Assembly: GCF_023898315.1 (NCBI RefSeq)
Contig: NC_064616.1
Span: 540,941,602-541,005,601, forward strand
Direction: 5' to 3'
DNA: 64,000 nucleotides
Source: Schistocerca nitens
Lineage: Eukaryota > Arthropoda > Insecta > Orthoptera > Acrididae
Shown: positions 53,839 through 64,000 of the stretch, one piece after another
How the letters are laid out: every line of letters begins with the position of its first letter
How positions within the stretch are numbered: position 1 is the stretch's first letter
Position numbers and translations under genes: made by a program
The notes under the pieces: model-generated
Seen by the model: the letters and a program-made list of their open reading frames with translations, nothing else
Told to the model about the DNA's origin: nothing
Databases searched by the model: none

Positions 53839-56601
53839 GAGGACACGGATGAGAATGAAGTCGGAATAATGGGAGAAATAAAGGAGAAAATAGGAGAAAA
53901 AGTGAAAGCAATAAAGAATATAAGGTGCGACCACCGCAAAGAACTTCATAAATTACTAGTAGAACATACGGAGGTCTTCCTTCCCAAGACAGGATCGATA
54001 AAGAACTTCCAATATGAATTTCGTGTACGTCCGCACAACCAGTTTCGTGTGCCACCCTATCCAATTACCTTGGCATATCGACAGAAAGTAGCAGCTGAAA
54101 TTACGCGAATGCTGAGTGAAGGAATAATAGAACCTACGGCTTCAGCCTATAATAACCCGTTAAGAGTAGTCGAGAAGGCAGATGGTAGTATTCGTTTAGT
54201 CTTGGACTCGCGACAAATTAATACCATAATAGAACCCGAAACAGACAGACCGGAACGATTAGAGGAACTCTTACAAAACTTCATGGAATATCAATCTTCT
54301 CATCAGTTGATCTAAAATCGAGTTTCTGGCAGATCGAGCTCCATCCAAATTGCAGACAGTACACAGCCTTTTTAGCATTTGGAAGATGTTACCGGTTTCG
54401 TCGTCTCCCATTTGGTTTGAACATTTCGTCTGCCGCATTCATTCGGGGGCTGGACGGCATACTAAGCGATAATTTGAAACGTCATGTCACCAGCTATGTG
54501 GACGATTTGCTGATCGCGGAGAAATCTTGGGGAGAGCACAATGCGGTCCTCGGTGAACTCCTTGCGACATTCAAGGAATACGGAGTGACTATCAATATCG
54601 AAAAATCGAATTTTGGGACGTCCTCTGTCAAATTTCTAGGACATATCATCACGGGTGAGGGCATTGCACCAAATCCCGAAAAGATCGAAGCGATTGAAAA
54701 GTTTCCCATTCCTACGACAAAGAAGCAGTTAAGGGGGTTCTTGGGGATCATAAATTTTTACAACCGCTTTATACATGTCAAAACCCAGAGCAGTCCTCGG
54801 TTGCATCAACTTACAGGAAAGAAGATTCCTTGGGAATGGGATGAGGCGGCCGAATCCGAATGGAAAGCATTAAAATTCGCATTATTACAAGCACCCATCC
54901 TATCACACCCTAATTTAGCAGAAGAGCTTTGCATAGTAACGGACAGTTCATACTCAGGTCTGGGTGTCATGGTGTTCCAAGACTATGTACATGAAGGAAA
55001 CAGGGTGTGGAAGACAATTGCGTTTGGTAGCAGAGTACTAGCCAAGAGTGAGAGGAATTACTCAGTAACCGAGTTAGAGGCGCTGGCTATTGTATGGGCG
55101 TTTGAAAAATTCAGATACCTTCTGTTTGGTCGCAAGACGAGGGTCTACACAGACCACAAGGCACTCGAGTTCTTGATGACTGCAAAGCTTAATCACAGGC
55201 GGCTCATTAGGTGGGCATCATATCTGCAGCAGTACAACTTTTCGATAGAATATATCCCCGGCAGTCAGAACATTATTGCAGACGCCTTATCACGGTCACC
55301 GATCGGATTTGAGCACAACATGGAAGAAGATCTGGAGGAAAATCACTACTGCCTTTTCTATATGCGGAAAGTAGCCTTTGAAAATTTTATTACCTGTAGT
55401 ATGCAGGACATCAAGAAGGAGCAAGACAAGGACCCTGCCCTAGTGTTATTGAAACAGAAATGGATAGACAGAAGACACGCCACCATCAGGCAGTTCTACC
55501 TCTTGCGGAAAGGCATAATTTTCCACCGAAATTATGCCAATGACACTGAATGGGGGGTATGCATCCCTGAACACCTAATAAACAAGGTTATATGGCATAC
55601 TCACCTCAGCTATGGACACTTCGGACCCCGCAAGTGCAATCTCAAGCTAAGGACCATGTGTTACTTTCGAAACATGGAGCGTCGAATTCGGAGGGTACTG
55701 TCGGTGTGTAAAGACTGCCAAAAGGCTAAGCACACCACTGTGAGCATGCAGGCACCATTATACCCAATCGTACCGACCAAATTAAGACAATTAGCAGCAA
55801 CAGATTTGATGGGACCTTTGCCAAGAACGAGAAGAGGATATACTTACGTATTAGTGTTTGTTGAACTAACGTCCAAATACGTTACCTTTACGCCACTGAA
55901 GAGGGCGACAGGACGAACCGTATCACGAGCAATAATCCGTGATTTCCTACCACAGGTTGGTCATGTGAGTAGAATTATTTCTGATAACGGGCCACAGTTT
56001 AAGTCAAAAACATGGAAGGAGACGTTGCGTCGATGTAAAATTGATCCCATTTTTATATCTTCACACCATCCGAGCTCGAATGCTGCAGAACGGGTTATTA
56101 AAGAACTCGGAAACTTGTGCCGGTTGTACTGTAACAAACAGCACACGACATGGGACGTTTTCCTTAAAGACTTCCAGGAGATGATCAATGAGGCACCCCA
56201 TGGGATAACAAAATTGGCACCCATTACAGTACTGAAAAACCGGATTCCTAAGGACTTGATAACCAAGGTCGTAAACTTCCCACCAAGGGCGCGAACGCAG
56301 CACCAAACCATAGTGGATTTGGCTCTCAAGAGGATACGGGCTGCAGCAGAGGTCAGGAAGAGACGTGCCGACAGGGGAGCTCGTCTACGACACTTCCAAA
56401 TTGGACAAAAGGTGCTCGTTAAGTCTTTCCGACTTTCGAACAAACAAAAAAATGAAATGCCAAAAATTCTATTCTGTTTACAACGGCCCGTACCGTATAA
56501 GGAGAGCAGCTCACCACAATGCTTATGAATTGGAGACGCTGAAAGGAAAGAAGTCCATAGGACTCCACCACATCTCTCACATAAAGGAGTTCGTGGAATA
56601 G
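53839..56601 (+). pseudogene. Copy D pol: RT, RNase H and integrase, two frameshifts
   Basis: The RT begins RVPPYPITLAYRQKVAAEI and runs IEPTASAYNNPLRVVEKADG. The frame is lost near 54283 by an apparent one-base deletion. It resumes with YRFRRLPFGLNISSAAF, catalytic YVDD at 54495-54506, and KFLGHIITGEGIAPNPEKI. RNase H: IVTDSSYSGLGVMVFQ, SVTELEALAIVWAFEKFRY, YTDHKALEFL and IPGSQNIIADALSRSP. Integrase: a zinc finger HTHLSYGH..CKDCQKAKH, first Asp in AATDLMGPLP, second in IISDNGPQFKS, Glu in SSNAAERVIKELG. A one-base insertion in an A run near 56464 shifts the C-terminus, which ends LHHISHIKEFVE at 56601. All catalytic residues that I can check are present, but the frameshifts prevent a normal product. 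Confidence 0.92.
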
Positions 56602-59600
56602 TAGTAGTGTAAGTGGTGTACATAGTAGAATAGGCAAAGATATGAACCTTTCTTCGGGGAACAATAATCGTTGCATTAATAGATTAAGATTGTTAAAGTA
56701 TTAACATGCTGCGTTTCCTCGCATAAGAATTTACTGCTGTTAACTTTTTTGTCTATGTTCGGGATCTCCTCTGTCGTTCTGTCTATGTTCGGGATCTCCT
56801 CTGTCGTTGCGATAAGAGGCACTACCTTTCCATGAGCAATGTTTTTGTCCTTTCCTATCTGGTGTCCATGTTAAGGGATAAAGATGAGTGACGAGATGTC
56901 GCACAAACGGGCGCATACAAGAACGTGCTCTTAGAAGCGTTCTGAGAAGTCGTGATACGCTCCATAGCGGACACAACCTGTTGGTGAGACGTTCATACCA
57001 ATGCTTGCAGGCACGCGTCAGTGCACTGCAAGATTGTGGTATATTGCGTGATTTCGAGGATGAATATGGGCAGTATAGTTTTTTGCATAGCTGCGCCAGC
57101 ATCGTTGTCTTGCAAGTCGGGGTGAACCTGTGAGCGTTTGACTCCAATGGTGCCCTAGACGAGAGAAATGCGGGCATAAAGCCTACCATGCCAATGTGCT
57201 GGTTGGGGATTTAGCGTGCTGCTTGTGACTGTCACAGATGAATCACCAAGGAATTATACTTGGAAATTCGTGACATACTGTGTAGCTGATGTGTGGTGGG
57301 CGACGGAATCCTCAACAGGAACCAGTCCGGGCTTGGTCAAATTACATTGCCTCTGGAAAGGTGCGCTTTCATTGCTAAAACTGCATAACATAGAAAAAGA
57401 AGTTGCAACTATAAATTTATTGTCGTGTATAGCCATGGCTAACCCAGTCTCTGGAGTTTCAGTGAGGCGTAATGACAACTCGGAGGTCATGTCGTACGGC
57501 GCGCACATCACGGTCGGCAATAGCGGCGAGCAGCGAGAGATCTCAACGTAACAGGAATTATGTAAGAGTATTGTATAAGGTAAACAAAAAAAAAAAAGTG
57601 TACGATATACTAGGATAAGTTAAACTGTAGGATTTAACAATAACTAAATTAATATTGTGGGGGTTTTCTACCACAAGTGTTGTGTTTGGCGCGCGCCTGT
57701 TGAGATGCTATTTTTCAGGTCACCAAACCACAGACCCGAGATGGAGGGACGACGGGCGAGCGAAAGTAGCATAGTTGCATGTTCTTTATAGCACAGTAAA
57801 ACTTAGACCTGCATAACAACATAATTTAATTAAAAGACGTAGAATGTAGATCGTTGGGATATGGTAGTTAATTCTTGTGCATGTCTACTGTCGATCTATG
57901 TAAGTAATAGTAATATTGGTGCGGGCCCGCACATTTAGTTCTTCATCCAATATAGCGTCACACACCATGTACAATAGTGAGATCGGTCTCTACAGAAATA
58001 TCAAGATAAATTATTTCCATGATTTTTGTTATGATAGCTACAGATAAATAACTATAAAATTAAAATTAGAGTGTCTGAAATGACAGACCATCAATGTATC
58101 GTGATGTAAATTTATTAGAACATAGAAGGTCATGGGGAAAAGTTAGGCATAAGATTTTTGTAAGAATTGTGCAGATGATGGGGATCGTGGCAATGCAGAG
58201 GCCAGCCGGAGATCATCGGCTACCTGCAAGAAGGGAGCGTCAGCGCGCTACCTGACGTGAAGGGCGCGAGAACATCCGGTCCTACAAGCTGACAGTCACC
58301 GGGCCGTATACCTGAGGGATTACGCGGGATCCTCGCCGGGCCACAAGCGAAAGTGAGGCTGGCCGTTGACACTGACACGCGACTCACACGCGACAGCCTG
58401 CTAGCTCTCCAGACGCGGCAGCCGTTTGGAGGGATTCCCTGCGGCAGACCACGTTGTCGTGAGTACACGAAGAAGATCACATATCATGTCAGAACCTGCG
58501 CCTCATGTGCCTCAGGACAGAAAGGGACGCTCTATACTCACCTGTTTGGGTTTTTACAACTCACTAGTATTGGCCGATCTGCATACACAAAGCAGTATCG
58601 TGCCACACACTCTAACAAATGAATGGTCTCATTTCTAACTTCTCCTCTCTATTAGAGAGCAGTTTTAGCAATCGTCGCTCCTAGTTCGATCCTGTATGGA
58701 TGACCTCACACACTTGTGGAGTCACTCCACGTGCCATCATCCCTCGTCGAACTGCAATATTGGGAAACGTAAAGTACTGTCCAGCGAGAGAAGAGACCTA
58801 GACTAGTGATGTATCCCAACAAGTAGACCTCAGAGACAATTAATCGACGTGAGGAGAGCCTATCACTATGTCTTCCTACCGTACTGCCGTGATCATATGC
58901 GTAGGTCTTGGTGCAATCTCAACAGAGTACTGCAGATGCTCCAGCACACCCTATTGCCGTTGCAACAACGTAGCAACAACACGCGACGTTTAGCCCTATG
59001 TGATGTCAGTACTGTTAAATTTGTGAAGTGCTTCGGATATTTCTAACAATGTGATTTAGTGCCTCATTCTCAGCACAGTCGTGAACTTTGTGCAATGTGC
59101 ACGCACAATTTGATGCCCCATGAACCTTGTTTTTTTTCTTAAATTTCTTTCTCTTATGTTGTTTTTGTAATGTATGTTATACCTTGTATGCATTTGTGTT
59201 TTACACTGTAATTCTTATTACAAATTACTGTATTGTTCTCCACACCATGTTTTTTTTGTATTTTGTATTTATTGTTGTGTGTATGCAAACAGTGTGCCTG
59301 AAGTCCCCATAAACTGAAGCAGATACCACCACTGTCATTGTGAATGGACCATCAGTTCAGGGAACATTTTGTAAAGGTTATTCTTGCTGCAGGGAGACAG
59401 AATGAATCGGAGGTTGTAGCTAGATTCTGAAAGCTCACAAAGAGATTGTTAACTTAAAACAGTATCATGTGTGAGTGAGTTCAGGTTAGTTTCATGATTC
59501 AAATTGTTGTAAAATCTTGGGCATTTAATTGCGGAGCACTCCAACTCTGATTGTAAAGAATAAACTGCTCCATATTTGGCTCACATGCCCGGGCCATATT

Positions 59601-59867
59601 TAGAGTGTGAATGTCTGTGTGAATCGGTGTTTGGAAGGGGCTCCCTGGGTATGGATGTGTGGTGTGAGTGTTTGTGTTCCATATGAAGAAGGTGAAGTTG
59701 GCTACATCATAAATAATCCTCCCTCTATGAGCTGCATTTTTTCAGTTGCAATGATTTTTTTATAGAGTGCGGCATGTGGAGTCAGTTTGTAAGATTGTTC
59801 TTGGGCGACTGACTCACTACCTTGCTCCTAACTGAGCCAACCGCTCACCAATTACAATCTAAAATGG
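56602..59867 (+). other. Post-pol region of copy D, no gene recognised
   Basis: About 3.3 kb where some gypsy-type elements carry an envelope gene. I see only short frames (for example 57216-57551, 111 codons), no signal-peptide, cleavage-site and transmembrane series that I could defend, and no domain. A 30-bp tandem duplication lies at 56751-56809, an A run near 57588, a GC-rich part at 58190-58450 and a T-rich part at 59130-59290. It may be untranslated sequence, a decayed third gene or inserted material. Confidence 0.5.
56751..56809 (+). repeat. 30-bp tandem duplication
   Basis: GTCTATGTTCGGGATCTCCT with ten more bases occurs twice head to tail (56751-56780, 56781-56809), differing only at the last base. 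Confidence 0.95.
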
Positions 59868-59870
59868 CAT

Positions 59871-59878
59871 AGGGGCAA
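59871..59878 (+). other. Polypurine tract of copy D
   Basis: AGGGGCAA lies directly before the 3' LTR start TGAGAGG. The tract is short and contains one C, so it is a weak but correctly placed plus-strand primer site. Confidence 0.6.
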
Positions 59879-61194
59879 TGAGAGGTGGCATGAGCCCCCT
59901 CTCATATTTCTATCTTACGATTCTCCTCTCTAATTGCATGCAGTGGGAAGTTGCTATTCCTTCACACGCGGACTTCCCATGCAGCGTCTCTCGTCACCCG
60001 GGTGGTCCAGTGACAGGAGGGCTCTTCTGACTTTGAAAGGGTAAGCCGACAGGTGTGAGGGGTCGAGTGAATGCTTTCCAGACGCCGACATTGTCAAGAG
60101 GCACGCCCGCAGAGGCCGGAAGTAGCGGCTGGGCTAGAGGTTCCGTTACTTCGCAGAAACCTAGCGAAAACACTTTCTGGCGGGCTACCAGCGAGGCGTG
60201 GGAATGACTTGTGTACCCAGGCAGTTGTGGCGGGAAAATTCCTGCGCTTTCTGCAAAATAGTAACTGTGATTGGCTTGCTCAGGGCATAGCTCCGTGACG
60301 TAGCAAAATCAGCGAAGAAATTGGCGCCAAGAATCTCCATTGGTGGAATGGTAGTGTTCCGGCAATGGAGTGGAATTCTCCGCCGGTTTTCGAGTTGCTG
60401 ATTGGAACGTTTAACCACGGCCACTGTCGTGGGGGCGGGAATGTTCTGTGTTCGGCCTGTACGGGTGCTCTTGTGGGTAGTCGGCTCTCGCCTTTCGGTC
60501 GAGGACGTCGAAGCAACCAGCCATCACCTCCAGTACGCCAGATCGTGTTCTGGGAGATAAGAAGACAGTTTGGTAATGTATGTCCGCAGCACCGGCAGAT
60601 AGGGATTTTCCTAGGGGATAATCAGAGCTCAGCAGAGCGCGCCTGTTCGTTTTTTTTCTAACTTTGTTCTGTCTTGAGTAGCAGCAATTATTGTTAGGTT
60701 AGCTGTCTGTCTCCCTTAAGATTTGAGTGGCAAGGAATTGGCTCCACATACCACTTCGTCTTAAACCTCACAATCTAGTTCAGGGACAACTTCACCTTTA
60801 CAGTGTTTGTATGAGTATCCAATTTGAGCCAATTTGATTTATTGTAAATGTTTGTGTGTTTTTGTTTATTATTTTGTGTTTAGTCTTAATAAATCCTATT
60901 GTTATTTTGGACAGAACTTTCATTCTATTAATCGGTAGAGCAACCCATCATTTCTCTCTACGTAATGAAACCTTCGTTTATTTAACTTATTTATCAAATT
61001 AAATTATTGCAGGTGCCAAACTCTTTTCTACTCCACTTGCAGGGTCTATTACAGTAAGTTCGCGTTTCTTTTTAATCCTTGTGCAACATCAAAAGTCGGA
61101 GTTAGAATAGGGGGGGGGGCGGCTTAGAGCATCATTTATATATGTAGATTCTAGAATTTAGTGTTACATTCACTGATAGCCCCGGCACCTCGCA
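59879..61194 (+). repeat. 3' LTR of copy D
   Basis: 1316 bp, same ends as the 5' LTR and about 98.8 percent identical by hand count. The G run is interrupted by a C (near 61120). AGCG follows at 61195. Confidence 0.95.
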
Positions 61195-61198
61195 AGCG

Positions 61199-64000
61199 TA
61201 TGGCGATAGAGGGTGTTTCGGTTGATAATTATGAGGTGGTCTGTCCGACACAGTAGTGTTCGAGACACACCTGTTTTTTTCAATTGTGTTGCTAGTGTGA
61301 GTATGGTGATCAAAACGATTATCCGGTGGCCAGTCAATCGCAATTAGGCTATAAGGACGCACCAAACATGGATAATTCGTAATGGGAGCGATGAGTGCGT
61401 TGTGTGAAAAGGCGAATTTTGAGCCGTCATAGAAAGACGTAAATCAGGTGGCTGGTCGCACGCAATAGCGTGATCGACACACCTTATTGATAATCTGCGC
61501 AGTAGGAGTGTTGTAGAGACGTGTTAGCGACGCTAGCCGAGTCTGGGCGTAACTATTTGAGCTAAGCAGAGACGCTAAAACAACACGCCATTCAGTTTAA
61601 AGGAAGATAATGAAGTTCACCACAAGAGATAGATGCTCTGAACAGAAGTCCAGCCAAGAACCTTGACCACTGTCACTGATTTTTACTTGCTGTAACGTGC
61701 TAAACTAATTCTTGTTTTGTTCAACAGATAAGCATGTCGTTGAATAGAGCCTACTGTTACAGACAGAAGCAGATTAGGAGCGGAAGACCAATGCCATAAC
61801 CAGTCCAACAAGCACATCAATGGGGTACCGGAGAAATTCGGAGTTACAGTAACCTACAATAATGTGCAACATATGTTTTTAATTGTTCACAGATAATAGC
61901 AGCAACTGAGCGACGCCAGGGAAAGGAGTTTACTATAAAAGGTCACAGTATGTATTAGAAGCCTGTTGACGTCAACTGTAGAAAGTAGAAATAGAGAAAT
62001 TAGTAGTTAGGGACCATGTGGTGATGGGATGAATAAATTAATAAACGTTTATTTTATCCACAGGAAAAGACCATCATGCTTGTTCCTATAATTTTGTTTT
62101 GAACATTTTGTTTAAGAAATGTCTTTGTGTAAATAATTGTAATGTATTGTATGTGATGACGTAAGAGGAAGTGGCTTAGGCAATAAGTAATCATGTATAA
62201 AATATCGTATCCTTAGTGAGTGCAGTTACACGTTGTGGCGGTGACTGGCCAACTGACGACGAGCGAGACAGCATACGAGGACCACGAAGGCACAGCGCAG
62301 AGGGGCGCGTCACAAAGGCGAGACGAATGAGCGGTCGGCAGACGGTGGCGTAAGTCAGCACAGCGTGGGGCGGCTCTCCAGCAGACACAATGGCCCAGCT
62401 GGAAAGAAGGTGGGGGTTACGACCCTCCTCGGAACGCAGGGAAGCGGTCTGGGCTCTGAGATTCAGCATCGCCGGGCAGGTGACGCAACGTGGAGAGGAG
62501 GACTGTCATGCAGAGAAGCGTGCGCCTGAATGCTTGTGAAATGTGGGGGACAGAAGGTGGGAATGCCTACAAATGGACATTCTACTGAGGAACCTAAAAC
62601 CTTACCTTTACCCTATCCTAAAACATGAGATTGCAAGAACCGAAGAAGAGCATGTATTTAGGTACACTACTTAGATGTTCATGCATGAAGATTGACAACT
62701 AGAGACTGATACACAGAATCCTTAGCCAGCGCAGTAGAATGATTAGGTTCCGAAACCCCACCAAAATCTAACCATCACTATTTCAATGTCCACGACCACA
62801 AATGACGAACAACGTCTGTTCACAGTCGCACACCAGGCTACCACTGGAGACACAGGGAGTGATTCGCCATGCCCAGGTGACGACGATGCTGGATCCAAAT
62901 GGAACACTGCGTCACAGCTGTGGGTGCAGTAGTACGACCGAGTTGAGAGCAGTTAGTCTTTGCAGAATTCAGAGCTGCCACCCAGATTTGTTAGCATGTG
63001 CTAAGTGCTTGCGAATGGTGCCAGTGCTTGTGAATTAAATTTGCTGTGTTTATGCTTGCATACAAAGTGACAAAAGTGTAACGATATGCCCTAAGTCACT
63101 AGCCACAAAATTTGAATGACAGCTAGGAACTGTGTACTCACTAACCTCATTTATGTGTTTGCTTTTGTATAGATTCACTGTAGTAGGCCACTTCGTAGTT
63201 ATGACAATATGTCTGCCACATGATTAACATTAATGAATAAGGCAAGGCTCATTTTGGTCATCACTCATAATTTTCTTGTCTATTTTATTAATGTATATGT
63301 TGTGGAGTTTGTGTGTATTTATTTGTTTTGTCTTGTATTGATTTGATTGAAGTGTGTTTAAATTAGTTGTGTGTACTATGTTTTATGTGTCACCTCTCTG
63401 ATATATGCCAATTATTGTATGTGGTTTTGTACTATGTGTTTTTGGTCACTGTTTGAATATGTTTTTACGAAATTCTTTGTGTGGTAGATAGTGTTGAAAG
63501 AATCCACATAGATGTGATATTATTCTAGTCCGCAGTTGCCACACTAATTCAATAATTATTTCTGTGCTATTTCACGAAATGTTAACACTGACAGGCACTG
63601 GACCTGAGCAGACCGTATTGAAATTTTGGAAAGCTAGAATGTCACATTGTCACCACAAACACGAAAACATCCAACAACAGGAACACGATTGTGACTGAAT
63701 AAAGTGAGCTTCAGATGGAAGTATATGTCAAAATTATTTTGTACAACTTTTGGGCAATCTGCTGAGCGTAAATTAAACAGGGATTACCTGTCGAAAACAG
63801 TGGACACTTTAATGTGTAGTTGTAAAGTGGGGAAGGATGAATGGGATGAATGGACCTTATGTCAAAACCATGAGCATAGGATGTATTAATTCTGAAAATA
63901 AATAATTAAAATTCATTTAATCATGGACAAGAGTAAGTTCTGCTGAATTTTGTTATACCTCTGGACTGCGTTCCGGCAAAGAGGAAGGGAATGTAAATGT
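61199..64000. other. No recognised gene; layout resembles the copy D post-pol region
   Basis: A TATAAAA near 62195 precedes a GC-rich block (62220-62520). A Cys-containing short frame (62802-63038) and a T/G-rich stretch (63270-63480) follow. Order and spacing are like 58190-59290 in copy D, so this may be the 3' part of copy C, into which D inserted. No sequence identity strong enough to prove this was seen. Confidence 0.35.

Larger units (their letters stand above)
49426..61194 (+). mobile_element. Full-length Ty3/gypsy-type LTR retrotransposon (copy D), 11.8 kb
   Basis: Two long terminal repeats of 1315 and 1316 bp begin TGAGAGGTGG and end CGCA. AGCG flanks the element on both sides (49422-49425, 61195-61198), a 4-bp target duplication. 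The primer-binding site follows the first LTR, and a polypurine tract precedes the second. Internal genes are gag, protease, RT, RNase H and integrase in that order, which is Ty3/gypsy. The LTRs differ at about 16 positions by hand count (about 1.2 percent), so insertion was recent, yet the coding part already has several stops and frameshifts. A 3.3-kb region without a recognisable gene separates pol from the 3' LTR. Confidence 0.96.

Noticed and set aside
56751..56809. Possible CRISPR-like repeat
   Set aside because: Only two head-to-tail units with no spacer; a simple tandem duplication in a eukaryotic retroelement.
59127..59312. Hydrophobic 61-codon frame near the 3' LTR, possible envelope membrane anchor
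   Set aside because: Produced by a T-rich tract; similar T-rich frames occur at 48947 and around 63300. No signal peptide or ectodomain frame precedes it.

Overview
The window looks like intergenic DNA from a very large, repeat-rich insect genome. Two tRNA-derived SINE families with insect-type bodies recur throughout. I recognise the main one from grasshoppers (Acrididae, Schistocerca-like). That species assignment is recognition rather than proof; 'arthropod' is safe from the mix of mariner, Tc1, Jockey, CR1-like and Ty3/gypsy elements. I found no host protein-coding gene, no true tRNA or rRNA gene and no CRISPR. Essentially every long open frame belongs to a transposable element.

Layout. 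1-5.9 kb: a truncated LTR-like repeat, a SINE with target duplications, a decayed minus-strand gypsy gag (copy A) with its leader and probable LTR, and a hAT fossil split by a second-type SINE. 5.9-12.3 kb: a Tc1-like transposon with an intact 340-aa transposase, then a CR1/L2-like LINE whose ORF1 carries an SGNH-esterase domain. 12.5-16.9 kb: Tc1 and pogo-like fossils plus SINEs. 18.9-22.8 kb: a nested stack (SINE, LINE inside it, solo LTR inside the LINE) beside a Tc1 relic that was split by a structurally intact mariner. 24.8-30.7 kb: a Tc1 relic, a deleted pogo-like element with GGGCCC-containing ends, and SINEs. 31.6-37.5 kb: a Jockey-type LINE with both ORFs open. 38.7-42.4 kb: a minus-strand gypsy pol (copy B) broken by a SINE and by a second, frameshifted copy of the 5.9-kb Tc1 element. 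42.4-44.2 kb: gag-protease of a different gypsy lineage. 46.4-48.9 kb: another gag (copy C). 49.4-61.2 kb: an 11.8-kb LTR retrotransposon (copy D) with both LTRs, a primer-binding site, a polypurine tract and a 4-bp target duplication. 61.2-64 kb: unassigned.

How the parts relate. Copies A, B, C and D belong to one gypsy clade: A, C and D share capsid motifs and an RPANP motif before the protease, and B and D share a similar pol. The insertion order can be read from the nesting. The mariner, the two Tc1 copies, the Jockey element and copy D are young; the hAT, pogo and other Tc1 pieces are old. The SINEs probably borrow LINE machinery, and the deleted DNA elements would need a transposase supplied in trans. 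These functional links are inference from family knowledge.
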